Below are positions 40,005 through 52,747 of a stretch of DNA of 64,000 nucleotides, piece after piece. The notes under the pieces are model-generated. The model made no database searches. It was not told the DNA's origin and was given only the letters and a program-made list of their open reading frames with translations. The stretch is from Casuarius casuarius (Eukaryota > Chordata > Aves > Casuariiformes > Casuariidae). Within the stretch, counting starts at the first letter, position 1. Every line of letters starts with the position of its first letter. Position numbers and translations under genes: made by a program. The DNA lies in NCBI GenBank assembly GCA_003342895.1, contig PTFA01000399.1:323501-387500 (forward strand), in the 5' to 3' direction.

Positions 40005-40016
40005 GGGGGGGGGGGG
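40005..40016. repeat. G12 homopolymer
   Basis: Twelve consecutive G residues on the plus strand. Such runs are unusual in AT-rich DNA; they can form G-rich secondary structure and are prone to sequencing error. Confidence 0.85.
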
Positions 40017-40169
40017 TGAAATTTGGCTTATTTGTATTTTGTCCTAAACCAGGGGAGAGCTCAAACACAGAATTCCACTATCACAAAATATACAGTTGAG
40101 TTTGATGCATCTGGGGAAATCACAGGTGATGAGTTTTCCCCTGGGAAAATCACCTTCCGGTCATGGTCT

Positions 40170-40255
40170 CTCCACTGCCAGGTAGCTAAGGACTGCTGTC
40201 AAAGAAGGGATATTCAGCTACGTGGCCCACTGGTCTGACCCAGCATGGTTGTAAG
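40170..40255 (+). mobile_element. CR1/L3-type LINE 3' tail
   Basis: 'ggactgctgtcaaagaaggg', 'atattcagctacgtggccc' and 'actggtctgacccagcatgg' correspond to a well-known amniote CR1/L3-type tail ('...ggatactgggctagatgg...', '...ggtctgacccagtatggc'). It could be the end of the same insertion as the fragment at 39,330-39,665. Confidence 0.65.
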
Positions 40256-41902
40256 GTTAGAAAAAAATATGGCTGGCTCGGTAAACTGAGCATGAGCAAA
40301 GCCCACTTTCTATGTAGTCAAATATAAAGCGTAAATGTAAAGGAGCAAGAAACATAGGTAAAATTTCCCAGATAGAAAAGCAATAGCTTGGAAAAGACTT
40401 GGAAACATTATGTAATCAGCTGAGCATGACTCTGTGCAATATTTTTGTCGCCAAAGAGGATTGTTTCTATATTGCAATTCTTTTTGTGTGATTGTAAGTG
40501 ATTGGTTAGTTTGACCTAAATGACTCTCAGTCAACTGAGCTATAAATTCAGAGTAGTGGTATTTATTAATTGGACAGGCTACAAAGTTTTACTGGGGAAA
40601 ATTTGAACTCACTAAGACCAGTCAAAACTGTGCCCACAGAAGCCAGTGTTCTTAAAATGAAAAAGTGGCAGACTATAGGAAGAAATAATGTGCATGGTTA
40701 GTACAAGATTTTTAAGCACTCTCAGCTTGGTCATATCAAAAAGCTTATCTAGAGCAAGTCTCTGCATTACACTTTAGTTAGAACTATATTAAAACCATAT
40801 TAAAAGTCACTTTCCAACCCCATAGATTTCATAGGCACATTTGTTGACAAGAGAATGGATTGAAAACTTATTTTCTCTGATCTGCAACACACATGACCTG
40901 AATGGCTTTCCTCAAACTTTATACAACTTTGTGCAAAGTTATCTTCGGGCCAGAAAACACTAAGAAATTTCAACTAGAAATGAATACATAAAAGACATTG
41001 AAAGCATCAGACATATAAGAAAATGCTTTGAGACATTAATTCTGCCCTACACTTTCAGCATTCAGTTTTTGTGTGCCAGTTCAGCTGAAAAGGTTAAATT
41101 GAAATTTACACATTTTCTGGTAAATTTGCCAGGGCAACAGCTAAGCAGGAATTTTAGAGAATTGTGACACCTAAATGTTGGACTTTGATACCAAAGTCTC
41201 TTTGTGGGTCAAGCTGGAGAACTCCTCTGAGTATTCTGAGTACAACACCAAGGCTGAAATCAGATATCACTAAACACAGGTATGAGGAAAAACGATATTG
41301 TGCTTGCCACCCCAGTGCTATTAATATAGATCTTATAATGAGAAAAAACATACTTTTCTGGGGCTGGACATTAAACCACAAATATTGACAAACAATACTT
41401 GGTTAAAACATATCCCAGTATACTCTAGGACTGCAAAAAAGCTTCAAAAATGAAGACAATATAATATTTTTATGTAGGTGTTTTCTAAAAAATAGTTGAA
41501 ATATTCATATATTTGTTTCTGTGCTTTTTGTTTTACTTTCATCTTCTTTTATTTCCTCTCTCTTTTCTCCTTCCAGAGCTCTACAAACAGAAAAAAAGAA
41601 AAGTTCTATTCCTTTATGATAAGATTAATAGCACGGTTTATTTGACAAGGGTATGGAATATAGATTTTTTGGCTTACTCTTCATCCATGGATATCAGAGA
41701 GGAATGAAACTGACTGAAGTATGTAACATTAGATTTTGTTAATACTAGGCCTTAAGAACCTAGAATGCTACTCATACTAAGTTATTCTGTTCTCATAAAT
41801 TAATCTGAGGTCACTTGGAGGCTTACCATTGTGTACTAGCAATGCAAGAATGTTTACAAAGTAATTTTACTGTGAGAATTAGAATTACTGTATGATAAAA
41901 TG

Positions 41903-42025
41903 ATTAATATATTAATATATAATTAAAAGGCTTTTCTTTGATGATATTCTTTCTTTTAAAATATTTGAATACATAATAAATATTATATATAAAATATATA
42001 AAATAAATAAATATATATATTAAAC
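41903..42025. repeat. AT-rich low-complexity tract
   Basis: Almost pure A/T with alternating 'tatata' and 'aaataa' blocks; interrupted by a short 'ggcttttctttgatg' segment. Confidence 0.8.
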
Positions 42026-42256
42026 AAATTATAAAAATTCCTTTTAAGGGTAAATTTATTCAGTATTTACTTTTTCCAAGAAGGTACTTGAGATATGCCT
42101 TGTTTATTTTGAATAAATCTGCACAGGAAAACACCTAACAAATGATAAATGGTGTTGGGGGGGAGGGTTCAGCATATTGTTCAGATGGTTTGAGGTACTA
42201 ACTGGACTTTGTTAAGCTTTACCTTTGTTGTAGCTTTATATGGAAAACAGGTGACG

Positions 42257-42432
42257 ATCTCTGTCAGGTTCCAGAATGATGGATGAGGTATATAGTGAGC
42301 GAGTGGAGGAAGCTAGTGTTGGGGTAAAAGTGCAGGAAATTATTGTTGGGAGGAGAAGAATTACAGAGTTTCACACCAACCGTTTCCTGCACTTTTACCC
42401 CAACACTAGCTTCCTCCACTCATGACAGAGAT
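42257..42432. repeat. Long inverted repeat: 39-bp perfect stem plus 10-bp outer arm
   Basis: 42301-42339 is the exact reverse complement of 42383-42421 (39 of 39 bases; arm begins gagtggaggaagctagtg). A further 10-bp pair, atctctgtca (42257-42266) with tgacagagat (42423-42432), lies outside it. Between the outer and inner arms there are 34 extra bases on the left but only one on the right. The 43-nt loop itself carries a 5-bp gttgg/ccaac pair. No microRNA or transposon ends are recognised. Zero mismatches in unconstrained old DNA imply a recent template-switch event, selection on pairing, or gene conversion between the arms. Confidence 0.95.
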
Positions 42433-43139
42433 TTTCAGTCATTTCCGCTGAAGTATCAGCCCTGGCAGCCTCTAAGCTGAGAGATGTAGTTCACCATTCA
42501 TAGTATCAGCTGATTGAGGCCTGACCATGGTTTGACAGGACACGTTAGCTAAAGGGGTACTCTACCTGCACCACAGGCAGTGAGATAAAACGTAGCAAAG
42601 ACAGTGTGGTCATCCTGCCCAATTTATTTAGCTGCAATACAATTCTCCTGTAATTTCTATACTGCAATTTCTATGTGACTGCTTTATTTTCACCCCATTT
42701 GTCTCCAGATTAGAAACAGGTGACATGGTAAGGCTCTACTAACTCCTGCTTTTGCCATTATAAACCCTTCTGCCCTTACAGGGAACGTGGCAAACACAGA
42801 TTGTAAAACCCCATTTCCTAAATAAATATTCTATTTCCAAGAATCTCCTAGCAATTTGTTATTTTGACCTTTGTACATATTTTTGCAGAATGAAGATGGG
42901 ACGGGGCCAGTCTGAGACATGTGTAGGGAGACTGAGTTATTAAGAATTATGTGCAGAGACAGAGCGAGCTTGGAGCCTTATATATGTTAATTCCCAGATA
43001 CTCTAATTATTTGTAAAAGTGCAGAAATATGTTTTTTTAAAAAATGCAATGTCAGGTGGCATGTGGATTCTGTGGGCACACTTTTAATAGAAGCTAAGGA
43101 TCTGGCCCTTAATCCTCCTTCTTATAAAGAGTTTTGCAT

Positions 43140-43460
43140 ATAAATAAATATATGTGACGCTATCACAAGCCTACAGACTGTATTCCGGAGTCCCTACAGA
43201 CAAGCAGGGAACGAACACAGGCCTGGTGGGAACGGAAGCGAGCTGAAGGAAGGGGTGCAGCCCAACTGTATGAGTGCCCTGGCACCATAAGGGCAAAAGT
43301 GCATACTGCAGGGGACAGCACAAACGAAGGAGCATGGGTTTAACACCCTCGGCTGCCTCTACAAGTGTGTTCTTGCAAGCCATAGCCCGAGAACTGAAGG
43401 CTCATAACCAAAGTATCAGGCCAGGGCTGTGTTTGCACGAATAATGTCCAGAGAACCGCT
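43140..43460. other. GC-richer, CpG-retaining block of unknown origin
   Basis: GC and CpG content rise locally ('gtgacgc', 'attccggag', 'ggaacgaac', 'ggaacggaagcgag', 'ccctcggc', 'gcccgag', 'cacacacgag'). A 70-codon minus-strand frame (43,171-43,383) is present but unrecognised. Options are a relatively young insertion such as a solo LTR, a small regulatory CpG block, or a non-coding exon. No TG...CA ends or target-site duplication found. Confidence 0.35.
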
Positions 43461-46400
43461 TACACACACGAGTTTCATAACATGCCTATTAGCAGCTCTA
43501 GATCTGTTCCAGGTTAAAAACACATGGTAATGTATTATCCCTCAGAAGTGATTTCCTTTGCTGCCTTAGAGAAATGGGACCTGAAGGGCTAGGCAGAGGG
43601 GAGTTCCCCTGCTGGAAAACATGCCCCTTTCCAGGTATGCACAGGAACTGGTGGAAGGGCAACATCAGCTCATGAATGCACTGTGCTTAGGGCATCTTGC
43701 TGGGGTTACTAGTGCTGGTTCTTTCAGAACTGCTTCCAATACCCCAGGTATTATTATTAAAGAGCAAAGAGAATATTTCAGTCAGCTGCCAGAGACAGAC
43801 ACAGACAGCAGCTTTTGCAGCCAGAAAAGTTTTGCCAGGTTAAATTTGCGGAAGGTATGTCATCAGTAGAGCAATACTTTATATAGATATGATACGACTT
43901 CCCTGCAATGTATCATGGTCAACTGTAGACATGGCAAAGCACACAATTCCTGAAGGCAGCAAATACTCCTGGGCATGCTGTCCACTCTGCCCATGAGGAG
44001 CCTGTACTGCTGAGGGCTGGAAGCAGGACATCCCCTTCCATAAGAGCAATTTGCCCAAAGGAACAAGCTTGGGCAGGAGCAAAAGAAAAAAAGCGCAGTT
44101 CTCCAGGACTCTCCCCCTAGCTCTTTGTTTAATTATGTCATTTCCCACTCTCATTTCAGGAGTATTCCCCCTCATCCTAGTCCTAGCATCTCATTGTAGG
44201 GGAGCAAAATTCAGTTTTCTCAAAAACCATTGAGAATCTGAGTCAGCTCTTGCTAGAGAAGGGTTTTTCACCTTCCTGTCTTGATCCATTTTATTATTGT
44301 TGTGTTGTTGTTTGTGTTGTTGTTATTTTGAACCAAACTGTGCTAACGGGACACTAATGTCCTCACTGTTTGAACGTGCAATATTGCAGTGCTGTTTCAC
44401 CACCCTGCACCCTGCCCAGGTCTGGGGCAGGTTTTGCTGTGTAGCCAAGGATAGATTCTGCTGTCACTACAGGCCTTAAGGAAATGCTACTGTGATAAAG
44501 TCTGGAATCGATGAGCTCTTCCTGTTAAGTTTGCCTGGAAGCAGAAACTTCCATGAATATATGCAAGGTTTGATACAAGGTTTGGATACGACAAGCATGA
44601 TGTTGTAACTGAAGCAAATGTATTACCTCTCCTTGATTGGTTATCCTTGATCCCACACATGATTGAAAGAGGTAAAACATCTGCATCAAGAAGAACAAGT
44701 GTTGTAGAGAAGTGGGATGGGCTTTTCATTTACCACATCTGGTATTAGAGTGGGATGACTGTGCTGGCTGGACATTTACAAATCCTTACTGAAGTGTATT
44801 CATTCAATAACCAGGAGGCTCTTAGATAACACAGTCCAAATGATCTGCCGAGCTTGGTCATCACATTTCCTGGCAAAGACGCTCTGTCTGTCACAAATGT
44901 TGGTATGTTATTGTCTATTGTCATCCATCTTTTTGGGGTGAATATATTCCTCCTAGACAAGGCGTAACATGATATAATAAATTGTGCAGTTATGGAAGTT
45001 TATAACCCCTTGCCATTAATAAGTAGGACGGGCAGCATCCCTTATATCAGAACACCCTCCTTTGAAATACAAAGTAACCACAACACATGATCTGTCAAAA
45101 ACTATCATGATGATAAACAATGGAGTAAGCTCCAAAATAAATAAATAAACACTGCCAAAGAAATTATTTGCATATTTTTCTCTCTCCCCAACCAGTGCTT
45201 GAAAAATGTCCTCATTCAATGTGCTTGCTCATCCACGCAGCTGCCAGCTGTGCCTCTTCCTTCAGCAGCAGTCACATGTTACAAGGTTTGTAATACCAAG
45301 TCCATACTGCTGCAGAAACCTAAGCTATGAAATACAACTCTCTCCAGCCCTTTAGAATTTATGTGGAAGTATGATTTCATCACTGCAACTAAAATTTGAC
45401 ATTCGGTTGAAGACTGTGGCATGCAGGAAACCAAGACAGACAGAGTACATGCAAAAATGTCCAGACACTAAGAGACATCTCCAGAAACCCTCATGTAATT
45501 AACATAAATCTGGGCTGCCAAAAGTACTAACAGCACTTGAAGCAGCTTTGAAATCCCAACTGCATGACTGCTAAATTTAGAGCTCTGTTCTTACTATATT
45601 CTGTTATGCACATGTTTAGATTTCTGTTGATTGTTTGCAGAAGAAAAGGAATGTAAAGGTTACTTGTTCGGAGCTACACTGTGGCCTACAACTGCAACTC
45701 AGTCCTGGGGAAGAAGAAAAACTACCCTGCAACCATAGGAATTTAGAGTGGCATCACAAAGTATTCAGAATTGAGGCAGATGCTCTGCTCTTGAGGAGGG
45801 TGAGGCTGGTGATAGCAGTGTTTACTAGCAGTGAGGAACACACAATCCACCCCGTTCCTTATGCCCTGCCTTTTTCAGATGCTAAAAGAAATGGTAGGTC
45901 TGCACAGCTGTTACACTCACTTAGTGCAAGATTCTGGCCATAACTGTCCCCTGGGAGGATGGCACAAATGTGGGAGATAAGATTAGAGCGTAAATATAGT
46001 GGCACTGCAGAAGGCTGCAGCTTGCACTGAATATGAACGCAGACCTCAAATATGGAGGAAGAAGGTAAGAACCAACATGCTTTTTTTATTATTATTCGTG
46101 AGAGCAACCAGGATGGTGGTACTCAATACATGCACTGATGTTTAGCATCCCCCTTAACATGTCGCAGACAGCTGTGGCTGCAGTTCAGTTGTGTACGCCA
46201 CCTAATTATCCATAAAGATCTGAATTTTTAATCTCTCTTACCATTACCAAAGCTTTTACTTCAGCATTTCACCCCATTTCTCCCATGGGCTTATAAGACA
46301 TATTTGTACTACTACATAGCTGAATAGAAATTATGTGTATCCTATTCCTGCCATTTTGTCTTCTTTTTTTTTCCTTCTGTGTGGAAGGAAATCAGCAGAA

Positions 46401-46837
46401 GATCATACCACATATCCACCCACTAAAATCTAAATCTTTTTTTATTTCCTGTTTCTAGATTTTATGTGCAACTTCATGAATTTGAAGCTGCTTTAACATG
46501 TGCTTTTACATGTGCTCTGTAATGATGAGGCTGTTTTACTTTGTGATTATACATGCTTTTATGCTGTTATGAATCTTGAGTTCAATTTTATTTCTTTTTT
46601 TGTACTTAATTATTCCCTTGTAGTCCTATTAACTACATTAAATGTATTTTGATGGAAAAATTAGATTGTATATTGTTCAATATGATTAAGTTTCTTCCTT
46701 TTCTCTTGTCTTTTGAAGTGATTCTGTAGGTCTTGTCTCCTTTTCCCAGAAACCTGAAAATTATATTTCCTAAAGTTTAGGGTCTTTTTATACCACTATT
46801 TCTTCCTTTTCTTTGTAAATCATTCCAGCAGTAGTCT
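43461..46837. other. Non-coding stretch, nothing recognised
   Basis: Contains a short Tgttgttg-type low-complexity run near 44,295-44,330. No gene, RNA or repeat family recognised. Confidence 0.4.
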
Positions 46838-46871
46838 GAAGGAGAAAGAAGGAGAAGGAGAGAGAGAGAGT
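46838..46871. repeat. Purine-only (GGAGAA/AG) run
   Basis: Thirty-four purines in a row, starting in 'gaaggagaaagaagg' and ending in an (AG)n run. Simple repeat. Confidence 0.85.
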
Positions 46872-47775
46872 GGAGTACACACATACTATGAACAGAGGCA
46901 GACTGCACGACTCTGATGGATACCATCTCAGCAGGAGAAGGAATAATCTCTAGGTAAGGTATTAGGTTGCTGTTAATGTAACCGTGAAGGCACAGGGTGG
47001 TAACAGGATAATTCTGGTAGACATACTCAAGTTTTAAACCAGTTTTATGGTATCCTCCACACGATAATGTAAGCAAAAGGGGTCAGATAAGGAACACATT
47101 TTTAACCATTTGTATATTAGTGAGACGAGTCTCGATAATAAAAATAACAGCTGGACATGCTCTTGCATGAAAATAAATATTCTGCATTTGGTACTGGAAA
47201 TACGATAAGATGGTTGTTACGACTAAAATAGCCTTTCATAGTTCCAGCTTCTTCCATAAGGTTAAAATGGAGAAAAAGGGTACAGACACGGACTTCACAT
47301 CAAAGATTCTTTGTTTCTGATAACTCAAAATGGGAGGCAAATGTTATGGATGAAACATCTACATAGCAAAAAAATCTAATAGCCCATTTGTAGAATCCAT
47401 AATAGAAAACCTAATCACACTAGATAACAGTCTGTCCTGCTCTTTAACATTTGCCCATAATGTGTGACAAGACAGAAGATTTTAATAGGGGTGACTTCAC
47501 CCCAGAATATATTTGCTCATCATCTCATGCATCACAAAATTTTCCAGAATTTCTAAAAATAATAAATGGTAATTTCTTTGTGCAGAAACTCCTGTTTTCA
47601 AATAAGATAACTCAGGTTTTGATCTTATTTGAATGAACTAAGAGTTAATTGCTACCGTAAAGCAAGTGGTTTCCTAGATATAGATATCATTATCTGATTG
47701 CATTTACCTTGCGCAAACAGAATATGTCAGCAAACAACAACACACACGTATAATGAACTTGGCAGAGGCTAGGCT

Positions 47776-47829
47776 TTGGTATATCGTACATTAAAACTGT
47801 TGTTGGTATATCATACATTTAAACTGGTT
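47776..47829. repeat. Tandem duplication, 27-bp unit x2
   Basis: 'ttggtatatcgtacattaaa' starts unit one (47776) and 'ttggtatatcatacatttaa' starts unit two (47803). About 23 of 27 positions match. Confidence 0.8.
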
Positions 47830-48035
47830 TCCAATAGTTATTGGAAAAAATATGAAAACTGACAAAAAATAAAAACCGGAATAGCCACAATGCATGATTC
47901 ACAGAAATAAAGCAAATTATACTGAGCAAGAAGCCATCCTCGTTAAAAGGTGATAGAAAACAATAGAATATAAAATATTAATACAAAACGTGAGTAAATA
48001 ACAAAGTATTATAAGCTACAAGTTGAAAGATATAC

Positions 48036-48135
48036 AGCCTGAAGAAACGATTGTATGTCCAAAAGCTTGTCTGCCTTTTTCCNGTTACATCTTGTTGATC
48101 TAGTAAGAAACATCCTCTTTCCCTGCAAAACTTGT
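48036..48135 (+). mobile_element. Interspersed-repeat tail of the 'aaagcttgtct' type
   Basis: 'cagcctgaagaaacg', 'tccaaaagcttgtct', 'gttgatctagtaagaaacat' and 'cctctttccctgc' line up with a widespread amniote repeat ('cctgaagaa...cgaaagcttgtct...gttggtccaataaaa...'). I recognise the family pattern but am not certain of its class, so I name none. An N lies inside at 48083. Confidence 0.5.
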
Positions 48136-48719
48136 ACTGAATATATCCTTAAATAGTGGTGGCTACAACAATACATAACAATAAAACCTTTAAGAGCAGA
48201 GGAAGGAGAAAAAAAAAAAAAAGCTTATGTATGTTCATTCCAGATTGCAAACTGTAGATAGATGTGTATGTTCTATATATGGTTTTGGCTTGTAGTTTTA
48301 ATGAAGTGGTATATACCAAAACCATTCAATATAGCACCAGGGAAAGGGAGTTTATCATCCTCAAAGGATGGCATGTGATGATATATATACTGAAATGGGA
48401 AAGGTGCAAGTTGACATACTTTATGTAAATACTTTACAGGCCTTACAGAAACTAATTACAGAACTCCAAGCAATCAGTATTACAGTTTTATAAGTGTATG
48501 AAAAAATGGGAAAATTTCAAGGTATTGAAAAATTGCCTGTATTGATATTATTGATATGTAAAGCATAAAAGGTTCACCCAACTTGGTTTCTGGTTGAACT
48601 AACGGATTTTTAAATTAGGATTCTATTTGTAAATAAGCTTGGGTGAAAGAATTGTTGCATAAAAAACAGTTTGCGAAACAATCATTTTTATCAAAATTAC
48701 AAGTCTAATCATGTGTTAT

Positions 48720-49590
48720 CATAATAAACTTGGATTTCTCCAGAGCGCAAGGCACTTCAGAATTAACACAGACTACAGAGATCAGGTTAGAATTAGCTCA
48801 CTAAAAGATCTCAGAATGGGTAGTCCTGTTTCTAAGAAGTCTTTCAGGGATTGCTTTTTATTCATATTATTTTACACATTTGCCAATTACCTAGAAGATG
48901 ATACAAAATCTTTGTTAACAAGTTCTGCAGATAATGCAAAGTTCGGTGAGGTAGGTAACGAAGATGATCAGGAATGATGCAAATAATCTGTTTAAAGTGT
49001 CACACCCAATAAAATTTCATTTAATATGATCATTAGAAGGTAATGTATCCGGAAATAAAGAAGGAAAACTGTGCCTACTGGCTGAGATGTTCTGCTTTAG
49101 AAAACTGTGACAAAATAATCGGTTTGAAGATACTGGGAGTTAATCAACCTCAATGATAATAGCGCAAGCAGTGTTTGTGAGGAGATCTCCTCTAGCCAGA
49201 TCATGATCTTGATCTTTGCTGTGACACGGAGCTTAGAGTCCCTAAAGACTGAAATGTTTTAATCTAAATAGTTCATATGGCGCAGAGAATTTGCTGGAGA
49301 TACCTGAACCCTTCTGCTAGTGACAGTTTGGATACTGGAAATGACGAAGCTGCAGGTGGGAGCTGCTGTGCCTGGACTTCATTAGCTGTACTGCTTTCAG
49401 CACCGTTCCCAGGCTAATACAGCTTTATTGCTTCTTGTATCTGAGCTAATTTGTTCAGAGGTAGCACGGGTATCACTGTATGGCACTGCATTGTGTCATG
49501 TGCATATACCTTTTATGGCCTGTAATATACAGGATGTCAGGCTAAGATGATCTAATAATCCTTTCTGGCCTTAAACCGTATGAAACCGTC
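48720..49590 (+). mobile_element. CR1/L3-type LINE, ORF2 C-terminal part to 3' end, degraded
   Basis: 'attttacacatttgccaatt' with 'gaagatgatacaaaatc' and 'gcagataatgcaaagttcgg' corresponds to the reverse-transcriptase FADD-type region ('...INDL...F.DDTK'). 'ctgggagttaatcaacctc' matches the later '...ggataatcaactgaac' part. 'gatgatctaataatc' followed by 'ctttctggccttaaaccgta' matches the CR1 tail ('gatgatcataatggtccc', 'ttctggccttaaactctatg'). The middle (about 49,250-49,500) matches poorly and may include other sequence. Many stops; inactive. Confidence 0.7.
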
Positions 49591-50329
49591 ATCAGTCAGT
49601 TCCATTAATCTTCTATGAAGGAAAATAAGACACCTGAACATAGCAAGACAGTGAGATACAGCAGTAAAAATGTTGAAAATGTTTTTTAACTTCACCCTGT
49701 TCCCTCACTAATTCTGCCATAAATTACTGGCCTGAGTCATGCACTGCCTGTGGAGACATAGAGGCATCCTCAGATTTTATCTGACCGCTGCAGAGGTATT
49801 AGATTTGGATTAGCTACCTGAGCTGAAGAAATTAGCATCATTTGGATGGTGGATAAGGAAGAGACAATTGCACACAAAAAAAATTATAATATCACCATCA
49901 AAGTCCCTGTGTGCTAGCTTGAGAATTTGTAGCTAGCCCTTAGGCCCACAGTGTTAACTACTGTTGGCTGCTAATTTCATAAGCATGAGAGAGAAACAAT
50001 CTTGGATTTATTCCCTTTGTTTCAGATGTGTCTTGTGTAAAATGAACTGAGTGGGTAAGTTGCAATCTGGAAATGGGTAAAAGCTTTGGATCAAAAAAAT
50101 CTCATGGATCATGGCCAGTTTGTGCAAAAGTTACCAGAACATGGTCTCATTGCTCCATACACAGAGAACAAACAGCTGGAGAGCCTAAACATCCATGTGA
50201 TGGGGATTTGAGAGAACCAAGCCTGGGAGATGTGCTGATTTTCTCTTCTGGCATGTAAATAGGTTTATTTTGGACAGCATCTGTTTTATTTTTTTGTTCT
50301 CTGTTGTATGTCGTGTTCCTTTAAAAAGG

Positions 50330-50480
50330 GAGTGACTAGGTCAGATGGACCCCCTTGGAGGGAGCAGAGATTCCTCCTTTCCCTGGAGAGCAGATGAGCA
50401 TGCCTGGGGACTTGGTGGGAGGAGGAGAGGCGGGGAGGAGGAGCTTCCAGGCTTTGGAGTGTAGCAGAGAGAGGAGAAGA
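50330..50480. repeat. Purine-rich GGAGGAG-type tract
   Basis: The plus strand is strongly G/A-biased, densest at about 50,418-50,450 ('gggaggaggagaggcgggg', 'aggaggagg'). It follows 'ccttcctttccc'-like text and a 'cctttaaaaagggagtgac' segment. Possible simple-sequence expansion; an LTR remnant is conceivable but unsupported. Confidence 0.5.
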
Positions 50481-50989
50481 GAATGGGAGTCATAGCAAGA
50501 AGATGGGAGCCTGCTGTTCATGGAGAGACTAATGAAAGGGGCAGGGAACATATGCACAGCCGGGCTCCCTTGGTGACAGGAAGAAAACTTCCTAGGGATC
50601 AGAGAGGACTGTGTGGAGTTTGCTGCAACTCAGTCACTGAGTTGACTGAAACCGGACCTGGAAGCAAGTAGCCACCTAACACGATAGTGGGAAAGGGGTG
50701 AAGCTGTTCATAATTTTTTTCTTGCATTTTTTGTTTTCACAGAGAGAAAATGTTTCTTTATGTATAAGGTTAAACATTCTCATTCCTGTTTTATAAAAAT
50801 TGTCTTTTTGAGTTTAAAAGAGCCTTTGGTCTTTTCAGGGAGCTCAAAGTAGGAAAAAGTCTAGATCATCTTCAAAGCCCTGGCTGCCCTGTCATGAGGT
50901 GCAGAACCAGAAGTGACCCTCAGTTTTGCTCTTCAACACTAGAGATACGTGAATAACAGAAATACTATGAACCAATCAATTCAATGGCA

Positions 50990-51480
50990 TTTGTAGCATG
51001 AAACCACCCCCAAAAGTGTGAGAAAATTTGAAAAAAAACCCCATATCATTTAGCATTTTTTAATAATTCTTTCTTTAATTTCAGCAAGTTGAGCAGAGCA
51101 AAAAAATGGTTCATTGGCAGTTCAAAAAAAACCCAAGGGTTTACTTTGGATCAGACGGAAAATGATTTTCCTTTTTACAGTTTCATGAAACATTGCAAAA
51201 AATGATGCAACTCAAAATATTTTATGTGGGTTCAAACCTTTTAAAACTGTTTTGCTCAAAAAAATTGAAAGGAAATTTCAAAATGGAATGTCATTTTAAA
51301 TGAAATAATTGAAATGCTTCATTTACAAAAATGTCAAAAGGAAGCATTTCATTCTTTCAGAAATTCAGAAGGATCTTTTCAAAGTGAAGCATGTAACAAA
51401 ATCAGCACAACTTTGTAAAATGCTTTGGTATAACTCTGCCTTCATTGCTGAAAAAAAAAGCAGCTGAAAAATTTTCACTC
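50990..51480. repeat. A/T-rich block with recurrent TTTCA/TGAAA motifs and an 11-bp hairpin
   Basis: Many short 'gaaaatttc', 'tttcatgaaac', 'attttaaatgaaat' and 'caaaatg' words recur in both orientations. tgaaatgcttc (51310-51320) pairs exactly with gaagcatttca (51341-51351). This is the texture of an old palindrome-rich interspersed repeat, but I cannot name a family. Confidence 0.4.
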
Positions 51481-52747
51481 AGCTTTGCAAATAAGTAAAC
51501 ATTAAGAGCTAAAACAGTACTTAATATATGAGCATTGAACTTTTTCTGGCCATGCAGACCAGAAGTGCCCCTAAAGAGTTAGTTTAGTCATAACCAGAAT
51601 AGCCTACCAGAAACCCAGATCTGTTAAGAAGAAAAATTAAAAACAGATATGCCATGAATGTTTTTGTTGCTCTTTATTATTTTCCATTTTCTTTCACATT
51701 CTTTCTCCCCTCCTTTTGCCCAGTTCTGCTCAGTTGCCTGTGTACCAGACATTCCAGGACAGAATGTCTTGTGATCTCCACACAAATACCTCCCCCAGAA
51801 AAACTGTGGAGCAGATTCCCTGCTAGCATAAACTGGCTCAATGCTCATAAACTGAATTATGTTAGCTGGGCTTGCCACCTGATAACTTTGGATACAATGA
51901 TTTCAAATATGTGTTTGGTAGAACATTTTGACCATTTTTATTCCATAAATCTTCATAGGCATGACAAAAGTTTCCTATTGAGGATTTAGAGAGGAAACAA
52001 ACTAAGTGTCAGCATCACTGGTAGATTTCAATTATTTAAGAAATGAAACGATTTTCAGGACAAGGTAAAGGAATGCAATAAAATGCTTGCTGGCTGAGAA
52101 CTCTTCTAAGTAAGAAGATCTGAGAAGTTAAGCAGAAGGGCAAAACCTGTAGTCTTCAGGGCAAAGTGAGCCTACAGAGTATTTTCACACGTTCCCAGAC
52201 CTCCTAGAAATCTGGACAAGCACATCAGACTGTGCTGGGGGATGAGCACCTTGAGTTAATGCTGACCTGAAGTGCTAGGACATATGGCTTGCTGCTGTGC
52301 CATACAGATGCCCCATTTCCAACTGCCAGCTGAGTTTATTAGTTTTAGTATCATGTCTGAAGAGCAAAGTTGCATTGCTTTGGAGCCCACACAGGCTCCC
52401 GAAGTGCTGAGCAAGGCTCTAGGTCACAGGGAAAAATGCAATGGAAATGGAAATGCCAATATGGTTTGGGTTTATACTGTCTCTGTTTAATAATGGTGGA
52501 TGAGTGGCACAGCAGGTGCCAGGATACTGACAAATAAACCAGATAAAATAAGGCTGATATCCCTGCGACAAGAAGTATTTCTTCTTTTCCAAATCAACTG
52601 AGTTCTCTCTGGTTCTGATGAATTCATATGGGGACTTCCTGTTCTTTTCACTGTTTCTTTTGAACATAAAACTTCCTTTTGTTAACCAATTTTATCTTCC
52701 TTTTCTTTTGATGTCTGAAAAATAAAATTCATTGGAAAGATTATTCA

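Noticed and set aside
50230..50480. Possible solo LTR suggested by a promoter-like segment and purine-rich text
   Set aside because: No TG...CA termini, poly(A) signal in the right place or target-site duplication could be identified.
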